64,000 nt of DNA from Selaginella moellendorffii (lineage: Eukaryota; Streptophyta; Lycopodiopsida; Selaginellales; Selaginellaceae): positions 1,066,067-1,130,066 of the forward strand of contig NW_003314322.1 in the NCBI RefSeq assembly GCF_000143415.4, in the 5' to 3' direction. Each line of letters starts with the position of its first letter. Position 1 is the stretch's first letter. The notes beneath the pieces are model-generated. The model saw only the letters and a program-made list of their open reading frames with translations. It was not told the origin of the DNA and made no database searches. Of the stretch, positions 1 through 11,229 are shown piece after piece. A program made the position numbers and the translations under genes.

Positions 1-69
1 GAAGAGCACGATGGTCACCTCTGGCTGGGGACGGTCCTGTTGAACAAGATCGTTGTTTACAAGCTGTGA
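1..69 (+). CDS. 3' end of a strictosidine synthase-like / APMAP-like protein (partial)
   Basis: The window opens inside a reading frame that runs 22 codons to a TGA at 67-69. The tail reads EEHDGHLWLGTVLLNKIVVY plus two residues. Its 'E-x-D/N-G-x-L-W-L-G-[ST]-V-L' block followed by a short hydrophobic end resembles the last beta-strand of plant strictosidine synthase-like proteins (six-bladed propellers related to adipocyte plasma membrane-associated protein). Only this last piece is visible, so the assignment rests on one short motif. It would be convergent with the minus-strand gene ending at 204, leaving about 135 bases between stops. Confidence 0.42.
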   Translation, partial: EEHDGHLWLGTVLLNKIVVYKL

Positions 70-203
70 GTGATTCCATAGGCAAGGAAAATTTCGGTGC
101 TGCTCACAAAGAAGTTGGATAAGTACAACAAATATTTCCAAACAATTACATTCAAGAAAACGACTCGATTTCACAGACTGGACTGGAAGAACCTTATATC
201 TTT

Positions 204-1098
204 TTAAGCCGACGCCGCTGCATGGCTCATGCCGGACATTAATGGCTCCCTGGCACCCACGGCAGAGGCCGGAGGAACACTAATGGACCTCTTGCCTGAC
301 ACCGAAAGAACAAGAAAGATATCAGCGTCGAGTAGAAAATCCAGCAGTATTTTAATAAGAACGTACCGAAGAAAGCTACGCACGAGAGGAGCAGCATTGA
401 AACACCTGATAGAAGCAAATCCATACCAAATACGACAGCAAGCGTTACCAGGCCCAAGCGCGGTGCCAGGAGTAGCACTAAAAATGCTAGTACCACGGAT
501 ATAACACCACTTCCCATCAAAGTCGGCCAAGTCGCGAAGTTCCGGACCTGGGAGGCCATCACAGCCTTGAACACCCCCTAAACGAAGAAGAAAAATAAAC
601 AAGAGGTGTTAGTGATCAAAAGAAGAATCAAGCACTTACATGAAGAAGAAACCACATAGCCATGACGACGATGAGCAAGGTGCCGCTGCGTAGAGGATGG
701 ATGACCATCAGTAGCCCGACGATCATATAGAGAGCTCCCAGCAACAAGAAAGAGCTAGTCCCAGGTGCTCCACACATGAAGAAGAACTGGATGAGAGCCA
801 TAGCACCGCCAAACACGAGCAGCCAAGAGATCAACTTGCCGATAGCCAGCGTGAAGCTCAGGGGGAAGACGATAGCCACCAGGCCAACGAGTACCAAGCC
901 AGCTCCATACACAGCCAAGTTGATCGTAACTTTGTCCAGGTGATCCTCGGAGATGTTTCCAGTGATCGTTCTCATCTGGAAACGCCTGAAGTAGCTCCCG
1001 GTGCCTGGCAAAGCAGCGGTGGAGTCCCCTGGAACGTAAGGATCACCTGGTCTTGGTGATGTTGCTGCTGCTGGATGAATTGCATCCTTACTCGCCAT
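204..1098 (-). CDS. HdeD-like (DUF308) multi-pass membrane protein
   Basis: Three exons on the minus strand join cleanly: 1098-640 (153 codons from the ATG), 577-367 and 295-204, with GT-AG introns of about 60-70 bases, giving about 253 residues. The first 65 residues are polar. After them come successive hydrophobic helices in pairs (AVYGAGLVLVGLVAIVFPL, LISWLLVFGGAMALIQFFF, FLLLGALYMIVGLLMV and others). This six-helix repeat pattern is typical of HdeD/DUF308 proteins, an acid-resistance family in bacteria that also has plant members of unknown role. The C-terminus is a short hydrophilic tail ending in SHAAASA. The fold is recognisable; the plant function is not known, and another small multi-pass family cannot be excluded. 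Confidence 0.6.
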
Positions 1099-1378
1099 CG
1101 CTATCGCTTACTCTGAGCACTGCCTTCCTTCCAGCCGAGAACCTCAGCTCATATAGACTAAAAATCCCGGATCATGCATCGCCCTTCTAGCTCTATCCTC
1201 CAAGTTTTAGAAGTATCTTGCAGGCTGCCAAGTGTACCAACATGCAGACCCTGCCCCCCAAACTGGCATTTACGTAAATAACTGGAAGCTGGAAGCGCGC
1301 GGTTATTTGGAAACAGCTTGTTCGATTCTTAGCTAAAGGATACGACCCTAAGATTTTCACTTTTGTCCCCAGGGCTGT

Positions 1379-2657
1379 TTAGTAGCTCTCGTCTTCACTT
1401 TCTGACCTCCGCAAGTGGAAGCGTAGACAATTGACGAGAACCTGGAACAAGCAAAAGCATAGTTTGAGGCAACATTGCCGTTAACATGTTAGTATAGTAC
1501 CTCTGCCAGAGACTTGGTCAGGGCTGCACCTCCGTAGCTCACATGAAACCTGTCTCTCGCCACCAGGCCCTGTTTAACGCATTAGTATTTGAAAAAGAAA
1601 AAGATCGTCTCCTTACTTCTGTATCAATTTCTGCAGATTCCACTGTGACGCTAGTTGCAGTGATCATCTCCACAATGTCCAGGAGTAAGCCCGGTTTATC
1701 GGCTGTCTCAATTGTTAACAAGCTGCATTGATCAATATAGCGTTTATATTTAGTCTATATAGCGTTTGTGTTTTCAGTCTTAAAATGTAATACCTTCTAG
1801 CGGGTCCCTGATCGGTGACAGTGATATGAGTTTTAACGTCAATCTGAAAAAGAAGTCACCGAGTTATGTGGTTGTTTTTCCATGGAATCGAACCTTCTTT
1901 GGAGGTTTCTTCCCGAAAGCTTCTCCCATAGCCAGTTTTTCGCTGGACTCCTGGAAGCATTTGCGTTTTAGTCTCATGACTTTGGAATAAAAATAGAAAA
2001 CACTTACTGGATGATACTGCAAAAGGTTGCTGATGATTGTCAAGCGGATCGATTCCAAAAGCTCGGGATCTTCAACCTTGCGTCCAGTAGCTCTACAGTC
2101 ATTTCCTTTTAGAAGACCTTGTCGTATAGAGGGGCGTAAGCACTTACGCACGGGTGATGGAGAGCCTGTTGGACTTTGTCTTCCCTGACACAGCCACAGA
2201 GCCTTTCACCACATTAAGCCCCAAATCCTTCAAAGCCTTCATCTATCACGATGAGAAGCATAAAAAGCGCATGAGAAAATTGGAAGGAAATCGAAAGAAC
2301 CGTATCAAGAAGAGCTCCAAGCCGATCCCCATAGCTGAGCTCCACGATGGTAACATGAGGATCGGACTCCTGATCGATGTGAACTATCGGCAACGGAACT
2401 GGCTCCTCTTTGATGACGACGGAATCTTTCGGTGCGCATGAAAACCTGGCGAAAAGAAAGTGAGAATCATCGCGAGGACCTCGCATTCTACACTACCTGC
2501 TGGAAATCCGGCGAATCGCTGTGAGACGCAGCTCGGAAAGCCTCGCCGTCGTCGTCGCTCTGATCGCCAGGATCGGCGACGCCAGCGCGTGCTCGCGATC
2601 GGCCGCAGCAATGCCGATCGATAATCCATCCCTGAGCGGCGGCTGCACGATCGCCAT
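1379..2657 (-). CDS. Plastid ACT-domain repeat protein, ACR11/ACR12-like
   Basis: Assembled from about eight short exons. Exon 1 (2657-2497) encodes 53 residues starting MAIVQPP, rich in Ala, Arg and Ser like a chloroplast transit peptide. It joins in phase to an exon carrying the first ACT domain ([18 protein letters not shown], then [14 protein letters not shown]). Following exons give [18 protein letters not shown] and [18 protein letters not shown]. The second ACT domain has [19 protein letters not shown] and VESAEIDTE, and the protein ends with [23 protein letters not shown] and an acidic tail with TAA at 1379-1381. The domain order matches plant ACR11/ACR12, chloroplast proteins with tandem ACT (small-molecule binding) domains; ACR11 is known to interact with plastid glutamine synthetase and Fd-GOGAT. 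Which of the two it matches cannot be decided by eye. Confidence 0.85.
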
Positions 2658-3293
2658 GCCCTTCGCCAACACGATCGAGAAGGAGCCCTAGAACAATCGG
2701 CGCCATCCTCGATTCTTTTTTATTCCTCGGGAAAGAGGGCCCCATCCGTACATGTCCCATAACCGTACGGCACCAAGCTCTTTTTTATCATACTTTAGGG
2801 TTTTAGTAGACCTAGGTTTTGAGGGGAGGGCGAGGCGCGTGGAGCGTGCGCCTTGGTGCGGCAGTTCGAGGTGAGTGGCCACATCGCGTTTTTGGGTGCG
2901 TCCATAGATCAAGCACTAGTGATTTTGGCGCTTGCATCGGCCGGCTGGGGTTATGAGAGCTCGCGCTCTTCACTGGTGTGGCGGCGTGAGTGCGTGGTGT
3001 GTGTGGCGTCTTTGTTGTGGAAGCTTTTTTAGGATATTTACTTGTTTTGTGCATGACTAGATGCGTGGCGGCCTTGGACGGAGGAGAGTTAGAAAGCAAT
3101 GTAGGAGGGTGGCATGTTTTGGATGTGGGGGATTTTTTTGTGGAGTAATGGAGGGAGCGATGGAGCTTTCCTCGGGCCGAAAGTCGTCCTGGTCTGCCTC
3201 GCACCGCTGAATGCTACGTCCTGCTTGTTTATGCGGAGTTTCTACCGTAAGCCCTCTTTTTCTAATCTCCCGGTGATTGTCCTTGTTTTAGCC
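2658..3293. other. Intergenic/5' region between ACR-like gene and SR gene
   Basis: These 636 bases separate two divergent start codons and should hold both promoters. A run from about 3230 to 3291 has 'ccgtaagccc' and a pyrimidine-rich stretch ending in 'ttttag' just before the SR ATG, which looks like an intron in the SR 5' leader. No convincing additional coding exon was found. Confidence 0.35.
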
Positions 3294-4967
3294 ATGAGTC
3301 GTTCCAGCAGAACAATATACGTTGGCAACCTTCCCGGTGATGTGCGAGAGAGTGAAATCGACGATTTGTTTTACAAGGTAAGACCCTTGTTTCGTTTTTA
3401 TGTCGTCTAAAAATCTCTTTTTTTCTTCTTGCTGCAGTATGGGCGTATCTTAGATATCGATTTGAAGCTGCCCCCCAGGCCTCCTGGTTATGCTTTTATA
3501 GAGGTATTCAGCTGAAGCATTTGTCCTTTGCAGCTTACTAAAGTTTTTTGTTCTCGCTCTGTCAGTTTGACGATCCTCGGGATGCTGAAGACGCCATCAA
3601 AGCTAGAGATGGCTATGTTTTTGACGGCCACCGTTTGCGGGTATGCTAGAGCTTTGAATGTGGACTGACGGGCTTACTTTTACCCCACAGGTAGAATTTG
3701 CTCATAGTGGTGGTCGTGGTCATCCCTCTTATGGCGGTGATCGGCATAGCAATAGCTACCGTGGTGGTGGTGGTGGAGGGGGAGGCGGCGGTGGAGGCGG
3801 CCGCGGGGTTTCTAGGCGCTCAGAGTACAGAGGTAGGATTTTTGTTTTCTCTTGCTGTAAAAACTCACATTATTGTGCTGCAGTTGTAGTGACGGGTTTA
3901 CCATCGTCGGCCTCCTGGCAGGATCTGAAAGTGAGACATTCTTTCCTGTCTTTTACCCGATTAAACTTTGTCTTGTGTATAGGATCATATGCGTACAGCT
4001 GGAGATGTTTGTTTCGCTCAAGTTTTCCGGGAGTCGAATGGTAATGAATGCTCTTATTCTAAGCTTTTTGTTCTGACTTCCCTGACGACAGGAACCAGAG
4101 GCATTGTCGACTTTACAAACTATGATGACATGAAAAATGCGGTATACATTCTTTCTTCTTGTACTCGTCAATGTTCTTATACTCTTCTTAACAGATACGA
4201 AAACTCGACGACACTGAGTTTCGCAATCCTTTTTCGCATTCATACATTCGGGTAAGCTGCACACGCTTATTGTTTGTGTCATTGATTTGGAACGTGTTTT
4301 GTAGGTGAGGGAGGATAAATCGGGAGCAAAGCGGAGCACAAGCCGCAGCCGCAGCCGCAGCTGGAGTCGCGGCAGCCGTAGCCGCAGTCGGAGCCGCAGC
4401 CGCAGCAGGAGGTAGCGATCGAGTTTTCCTTTCTCTAAAACCGAACCTGTCTTGCAGTGCTAAAAGCCGGTCGAGGTCAAAGAGTAGATCTCGCTCCCCA
4501 GCGCGTCGATCCCGCTCGCCAGTGCGTCGCTCTCGCTCGCGCTCGGCATCACGCTCTCCTGCGCGGAATGAGCTTTCAAGGTATAAGTTAAAACTTTATT
4601 CGGAGACATTGTTCCTTGGTGGTATTCTCACGGTGGTGATTGTCTCAGATCAAAGTCGCCAGTTGTGAAGCGTAAATCAACGTCTCGCTCCCGCTCTCGC
4701 TCGCGGTCACGATCGCCTACACCCCGGGTAAGCCGAGAGTTTAAAGGTTCGTTGAGATGAGAATGATCGATTTGTCTCTGGCAGGCACAAGACACGGCTG
4801 CAAACAACAAATCCGGCAGCCCAAACGGTCGCGGTAGTCCCAGTCCCAGCAGGAGCCCCAGCCCCAAGCCCGAGAACAACAACATCGCCACCGAGGAGAA
4901 CGACACAGTCATGAACGATAAGTCGCCTGGTGCTCGGAGCCCATCACCCGTTTCGGAGGGTGCTTAA
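3294..4967 (+). CDS. SR-type splicing factor of the SF2/ASF (SR34/SR30) class
   Basis: About a dozen short exons give a protein of roughly 330 residues starting [19 protein letters not shown]. It has a canonical first RRM (RNP2 IYVGNL, RNP1-like PGYAFIEF), a long glycine hinge with 13 consecutive Gly encoded by GGx repeats near 3763-3803, and a second pseudo-RRM with the family signature SWQDLKDHMR. An extended RS domain of dozens of SR dipeptides ends in a Pro-Ser-rich tail ([14 protein letters not shown]). The plant SF2/ASF class additionally has this PSK-like serine/proline tail. The protein binds exonic enhancers and helps 5' splice site choice in the nucleus. Introns fall inside the RS region at several places. 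Start is the first ATG after the probable leader intron. Confidence 0.93.
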
Positions 4968-5382
4968 ATCTAATCTCAAGAGCAAGGAACAAGCAAGCAA
5001 GCAAGCAAGAAGAAAAACAATTTTTCTAACTGTTGTAGAATACATATGCTTTTTTTTATTTTATTTTTATCAATCTGGATTCGATGTTTGTGTGCTATCG
5101 TTGTTTCGAAATAGACACTAAGGCATAAAACTCGACAGTTGACGAAGGTTAGATAATCGACCCGGTTCCCAAGATGTACAAATCGACTTTATCAATGGAT
5201 CCTCGAAAGAAGTGTGAGAAGAAAATAAATATCGAGAGAGAGAACCTGGTTTTCAGACAATGGCAATGGCTTCTTCGAGGACTGGAGTGACGCTGCTCAC
5301 TGGAGCCTGCCAATCCGGCGAGGGCCTCAAATGCCATCTATACGGGTCATCCGGAGCTAAAACCTTAGGAACTGGATGACTG
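4968..5382. other. Convergent 3' regions of SR gene and Orai-like gene
   Basis: This 415-base stretch holds the 3' untranslated ends of the two converging genes. A minus-strand frame continues past the Orai-like stop in another reading frame but has no recognisable domain. A short CAAG/AAGCAAGC repeat lies at 4988-5010. Confidence 0.3.
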
Positions 5383-6647
5383 CTAACGGGCTCGTTCAGG
5401 CTTTCGTGCTCCTTCTTGAGATAGTAGCCCCACTTCACTTGTATTCCTAGCCTGCCAAAGTAAACATCTTGAGTAGCGAGAAACTTTGGTGCCAGCGTAC
5501 CATGCGACAAACGAGATGCCAATGACTGTGGTGAATGAAAGTGCTACTCGGTCATCTGAGAACTTGATAAACCTGCATTTTGGAGAAGAGAGTTATCAAA
5601 GCAGCATTACACCGCGGAAAAACATACCCCATAGTGCACAGCAATGCGAGAAAGAATGACACACCTGCAGGAAAGGACTCGACGTAAACCACTCGTCTCA
5701 AGTGAGTGACGACGAAATACCCCAGAAGAAGAGAGAGAACGCAGTGTTCCAGTAGTCTTTGCACCTGCAACGAAGCAAATCAGCTCAAACACTAGGCTTT
5801 TGGATTGAGATATGACTACCTGGCCGCCCAGAAGTTTTGAAACGTCCGGGAGGGAACGGGAGGGGGTTGCGACGGAGCAGCCGATTCAGCATAGGAATGG
5901 CACAGGGCCATGAATTCTTCCTCGGCATGCTCGGAAACAAACGACTTTCCCATCCGGAGAATGCATCCGAGGAGATAGACGCAAATAATCGTCGAAGTTG
6001 TCATCAAAGTTGGCTGAAAGGTTTCTTAGAATCAATCAAAGCTAAGATGTGTCTCAAAAGCAAAAAAAGCTTACAACGATGGCTGTACAGATCGCGTAAG
6101 GCATCAAGCGTCCCTGTCAAAAGGAAGTGTCACAGAAAGAAAAGGATGTAGGTAGAAAACTTTATCGCTTTTACCGCACGGATGGATTTTGGTGTGTTGA
6201 ACTCGACCGGGGCCGTCATGGTGAAGCTCGTCACCAGTCCAGTGATCCAGCTCAACGATCGCAAATGCTCAGATTTTTCTTCCACATCTCGCCTGTTTAG
6301 CTCTGAAAATCTGTGCAAAATTCCATCTCTTCCTCCAACACTTCACAAAAGAAGAAACACTCGCCTTGACCACACGTATCGCGAATTCTCGATTCTCCGC
6401 TGCTTCATATCCTCCTCCCTCCACCTGAATATCGAAGCTCAAATCGATCCGAGCGATCAGAACATACGATTCACCTGTGCATTTCTTCCCGGAACGCGGC
6501 CTCCTCGGCGCGGGCCTCGATCTCCTCGGCCCGAAGCTCCATATCCTCCGCCCGCCAGGCCCGATCCTCCTCTCTCCAAGCCCTCTCTCGCTCCCTCCAT
6601 TCCCTCACGAGCCATGTATCCAGAGCGCTCAGCCCAACGTACGCCAT
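5383..6647 (-). CDS. Orai-like (CRAC-type) calcium channel
   Basis: Seven or so minus-strand exons join with small GT-AG introns. Exon 1 (ATG at 6647) gives a strongly charged amphipathic segment (REWRERERAWREEDRAWRAE). The next exon carries HLRSLSWITGLV then SFTMTAPVEFN, which aligns without gaps to the Orai1 pore helix GFAMVAMVEVQ and keeps the selectivity-filter glutamate (E106 in human Orai1). TM2 is read as MPYAICTAIVPTLMTTSTII. After a polar loop come CKDYWNTAFSLFFWG, TM3 (VSFFLALLCTMGFIKF, compare Orai AEVVLLCWVKF) and TM4 (FTTVIGISFVAWYAG), and the frame stops at 5383-5385. Orai proteins form store-operated, highly Ca2+-selective channels in animals; algal, moss and lycophyte members are known while flowering plants lack them. 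Channel activity here is inference. Confidence 0.7.
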
Positions 6648-6987
6648 TTACTCCAAAAACCCTAAAATCTCGAAACGTTGACTTCTTCTGGTCAATGTAT
6701 CATAACTGGGATATTCCCTGTTACATTAAAGCCATTTGCCTCCCAAACTTTCAAACCTTGGGCGGGACAAATGGCCCGATCCGAGGGCCCAGATGCTGCC
6801 AACCGGTCTGGCTGCATCTCGACCGCCGGATCGCGGACTTAAGCTCCAGCTGTGGAGCTTGCTTTTCCCCATCCCTAATCTTCCGGATTGCGGGGCTGCG
6901 CGCTCTCAATGCTGCGGGGCGGATCGGTGCCTCGATTGACGCGCTGTGATTAGGCATAGCTCGGATCGTCTCAGGTATTCTGGAAGA

Positions 6988-8886
6988 ATGTCGAGCGATG
7001 GGGCGGATCGGAGGCTGCGGAGCCGGACCAGCTCGTGGACTGGATCTCAAAAGAGCGCGGGGCAGTCGTCCCAGCCGAGATTGGCGTCCAAGCGAGCGGC
7101 ATTGGACGATGGTCGGGCTTGGAGCAGCGGCGGCAGCAGCAGCAGCAGCGCGGTCACGGCGCTTTCCCAGGGCAAGAAGCGAGCGGCATTGTCGAGCCTC
7201 TCCAACTCGGCCAACGTCCCAGCCATGCGAGCTACAGTGACCCCGAAATCCCAGGTTCTTCTTTTTTCCCTGTCTGTTCGTTTGTTCGTGGGCTTTCTTT
7301 TAAGAGGGTGTGACTCTTTGTTGTGTAGATTGTGGTCACAAAGCCAAAGTCTCGTGGGCTTCACGAGAAGAAGGCCTTGAAGAAAGTTTCCAAGCCCGTC
7401 GTTAAGGCTGTGGCGATTGAATCGGTGCCAGACAAGAGTGATAGTGTAGCTGAGGTCAGGGTGGAGAATCTGGAGTCCCCGGCTGTGAAGGCTGACCCTC
7501 AAGCTGTCCTCTCTCTTGAACGAAAGACCGTCCAGAGTTTGTACATTTCGAGGGAGCCCAAAGAGACCGGTAAGTTGTTTCTCCGTCAACTATTGTAATG
7601 TCGATTGCTTTTCGAGTGTAGAATTGCAGCAGGGAGTCGCAAGCAGCAACTCCATTGATGCGTCTCTGAAGGACATCGATGCTGGGATCAAGGATCCACA
7701 GATGTGTGGGCTATATGCTACAGACATATACCAACATCTTCGAATGGCTGAGGTATGAAATAGTTCTGGTTGATAGTTCGTAGTAAACCTTCAGCCTTGT
7801 AGCTCAAGAGGAGGCCGTCGACGAACTTCATGGAATTCATACAACAAGATATCAACCCCGGTATGCGAGGGATACTTGTAGACTGGCTTGTGGAGGTAAA
7901 GTCCCTCGTTCTGATTTATTGATTAATTTGCGTGCTTTCACAGGTTGCTGAAGAGTATAAACTGGTTCCAGACACGCTATACCTTACTGTGTCCTACATC
8001 GATCGCTTCCTTTCTGCGAACGTCGTCAGTCGGCAACGGTTACAGCTGCTTGGAGTCTCTTGCATGCTTATTGCGTCGTAAGTATTATCCGATCAAATGG
8101 TGGATAATAAACATTATTTTTCAGGAAGTACGAGGAGATATGTGCGCCCCAGGTGGAAGAATTCTGCTATATCACCGATAACACGTACTCAAAGTCGGAG
8201 GTCGTAGATTGATCTGTACTTCACTTTTTTCATACGCTAACTGTGTTGTGTAATCAGCTCGTTGACATGGAGAGGCAAGTGCTCTGCCAGTTGCGGTTTG
8301 AGCTCACAACTCCGACAATTAAGACATTCATCCGACGATTTATGAGGGCTGCTCAGGCAGCGTACCAGGTTTGTCTTTCGACAGCAAGTGTTGCTAATTC
8401 GAATTGAGTTAAAATTTAGGAACCATCTCTTCAGCTGGAGTTTCTTGGAAATTATCTAGCAGAACTTAGTCTTGTGGAGTACAGCTTCTTAAAATACATG
8501 CCGTCGATGATTGCTGCGTCAGCCGTTTTCCTGGCGAGGCTTACTCATAATCCTGCGGCAAAGCCTTGGGTGAGTGTTACAAGCTTCCGCTATTAAAGCT
8601 TAACTGTCACTGTGTTTGCATTGCAGGATGCGACATTGTCTCGTTACACCCGCTACAAAGCCTCGGAATTGTCAGAATGTGTGGCTGATATGTATGATCT
8701 ACAGCGGAACATCAAGGGCTGCGGACTGCCAGCAACTAGAGAAAAATACAAGCAACACAAGGTAAGCTTGCTTTTGTAGTAAAAAAAACCACATGTAAAC
8801 TATCTATTTCGTCCTGGCAGTTCAAGTGTGTCTCAAGTTTGCAACCCCCGGTTTTGGCTCCCGAACACTTTCAAGATGACGCGTAG
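6988..8886 (+). CDS. A-type cyclin, copy 1
   Basis: About ten exons encode a full cyclin A. The N-terminus carries a destruction-box-like RAALSSLSN, the form typical of plant CYCA1. The cyclin box contains the A-type hallmark [19 protein letters not shown] followed by [32 protein letters not shown], and the C-terminal fold with [12 protein letters not shown] and [19 protein letters not shown]. The protein ends APEHFQDDA with TAG at 8884-8886. A-type cyclins activate CDKs in S and G2/M and are removed by APC/C through the D-box. Start is the ATG at 6988, since upstream in-frame sequence has no other ATG. A paralogue with the same exon plan lies at 16256-18137. An LTP-like gene converges on its 3' end. 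Confidence 0.95.
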
Positions 8887-9154
8887 AAATAAGCCACCAC
8901 GCTCGAGCTCGAGCTTCCATCCTGTGCTCCCAGAAATGCGAGGAGGAGCCGTCTGTAAACTACAGAACCTTATAAATTATCACGAAAGCTCCTTTTATTT
9001 CGGTAAAACAGGCTGCGTTACATAGGTACTTATAAGAACACTACTGTGAATTCGACTTAGACAACGTCCCAAAGATCGTTTGCGCCTCTTAACGAGAGAA
9101 CGTCAGTGCTAGAAAGAAAGAACAGGCAGAACAGTGAGATAAAGAACGAGAACA

Positions 9155-9511
9155 CTACGAGACAGGAGAAGCAAAGAGTGGAAACCATCTCATCTTACCT
9201 CCACACTTTTTTGGAAGCGTTAGTTTGCAGGACGCTGCCATGGACTTGATGCGAGCGACATTGACTGCATTGGCAATTCCAGGCGTGACGAGGTAGCAGC
9301 AAGAGAATGGAGCAGCTTTGATGGCCTTGCAACACGCCAGGTGAGGAGGGCCAGTGCCAATGTAGTCATTGTAACAATTGGTGAAGAGACTCGTGGCGAA
9401 GTTGTTACAAGCATTTGGAGGAGGAAGAGCCGACTCGACTTTGAGAAGCAGCAACAGCACTAGTGACACTAGCAGGATCAAGACGTTGCTAAGGTATTCT
9501 TTTCCTTCCAT
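9155..9511 (-). CDS. Secreted LTP-like eight-cysteine protein
   Basis: The protein begins MEGKEYLSNVLILLVSLVLL, a clear signal peptide. The mature part has the plant 8-cysteine spacing: NAC, NC, a CC pair (ACCKAIKA), a second pair FSCC where CXC is usual, then ASC and KKC. This is a small helical, disulfide-bonded lipid-transfer-protein-like fold secreted to the apoplast. The fifth and sixth cysteines are adjacent rather than separated by one residue, which is atypical. After the last Cys, the frame reads to a stop at 9155; alternatively a GTAAG donor just after KCGG splices to a short exon ending at 9089, as in the paralogue at 18.3 kb. It is tail to tail with cyclin A copy 1. Confidence 0.75.
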   Translation of the reverse strand: MEGKEYLSNVLILLVSLVLLLLLKVESALPPPNACNNFATSLFTNCYNDYIGTGPPHLACCKAIKAAPFSCCYLVTPGIANAVNVARIKSMAASCKLTLPKKCGGKMRWFPLFASPVS

Positions 9512-11229
9512 CTCACACAGCCTCTTTTGTTTTCATGTTTTTGCAGTGTGCGAAATTTATGGTGAAGGGTGGTGACAAGCGGTGACGAGGAAAACAATGC
9601 TGAGTGTTCGAGCTTTTATTATTTTTGTTTAATTTATGCTTGCTTTGAATACTTGTCGAGAGCCAGAATAATATCGTAAAGCAAGCTAAACACGAGTTAC
9701 AAACGAACTCAAATGAAAACCAACAAAAACAAACGAAGACAAACCAAAACATGTGGCAGCTCGTGAAATACTTTTGAGCAGTGTTTCTAGAATATTCACT
9801 CACATCTTTGGGGCATCTATGGCGCCATTCTTATGGGATAATCACCTTTGTGGCACAACTAACTTCTTTCTGTAGAGGAGCTGCATCTTTGTGGAGATGC
9901 CTATGGACATGAAATTGGCATACTTAGCGAAAAATGACATTAGATTTCATCTTCCACAAAGAAGAGTTAGCAAGGTAGTCTCTTGCCTTTGAGACAAAGT
10001 GGCAGACTCCAAGGAAACCAAACATGGAAGGATACCTTGCCTTCAGCTCTCGATGCAAATTCCTTGCCTTATTCCCAGGAGATTGAAAGGATAGGGGGGA
10101 GGGGGTATATACTTTCCTTTCCCCACTCCTACTCTTCACCCCATGTTTGCAATTTTTTCATGGAGACCGAGCTCATAAGACTTGTTCTCGATGGTGAATT
10201 AGTCCCTAAGGGACAATGGAGTAATGTACATATATGTTGCATCGATGGTGAAGTAGAAGTTTTTTATGACATTTGCAGCTGGTGAAGTCACTATAAATCA
10301 AAAAGCTTGACTTTGTCACAAGAATCAAAGGTGGTTTAAAACTCATGGTCATGGTGGGGACGTGTAGGATTTGAGGGTGGTAAGTGTATTGTCCATGATG
10401 CTACCAGGAAGAAGACAACTCATCATGGGTGAGGCAATGCTACAGCTATTGCTACTAGAGCTAGACTACTTGTAATGCTAGAACCACCAAAGCTCTAGAC
10501 TAAGAACTTAGCTCAAACTTGAGTTGCCCCATCCAGCTCCTCTTCCCCGAGTACTTCACCAAAAATTTCCACCTGAGTTGTGTGACTCTCCATCACTGCT
10601 TTGCACTCAGCTGTGCCATGGAGGTGATTAGAAGAATGGACAGCATTAATGGGCTATATGTGAGTGAACCCTAAACAAGCTCTCACTTAATTCGTTTGTC
10701 TTCATTTGATTTGATTTTGTTTGAATTCCCTTGAATTCGTTTCAATTCTTTTAATTTTTTTTTGGTCTTTTTTTGTAATTCGCTTTTAACTTGGTTTACA
10801 AATTGCAATTATAGTGGAAACTCTTTAAGGGATTGTTTCATGGTTTTAGCCAATCAAACAAGATTCTTATCTTATAGCTTGCATCATAAAAATTAAGTCA
10901 TGAGATAAAAGAGTATTTTATTTTACTTAACCTTTGGCCAAAGATTTTAACCTTTTTTATGACAATCCAATGTTATACAATAAACATGGGCTGTAAACAT
11001 GATTTAAATTAGTATCAAAACATCTGTAATTACAAACGAATTAGAAAATGTTTAAGATTAAAAAATATTCTAGAATATACTTGAATATATTAGGTCTCTT
11101 TGTCTAAAAATCTAAATGATAGGATGAATAGATGTTTATATCCAACCTTTTACATACTTAAATTACTAATCTAAATACTTGTGGGTAATGTTAGAGCCAT
11201 AACCTAAAGGAGTTGTACATGGTGTTTAA
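9512..11229. other. Gene-poor stretch
   Basis: About 1.7 kb without a convincing gene. The base composition drifts to AT-rich toward 10700-11200. Several frames of up to 100 codons exist but show no domain, signal peptide or codon bias. The right end passes into a decayed LINE. Confidence 0.35.

Noticed and set aside
1543-1731. Plus-strand frame over the ACR second ACT domain
   Set aside because: Antisense shadow; the minus strand reads a clear ACT motif.
5253-5522. 89-codon minus-strand frame starting MASRLSHGTL at the end of the Orai-like gene
   Set aside because: The reading GISFVAWYAGTKV in the adjacent frame continues TM4 and joins the upstream exon in phase; this frame does not.
9983-10285. 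100-codon plus-strand frame MPLRQSGRLQ
   Set aside because: No domain, signal peptide or intron logic; isolated in a gene-poor region.
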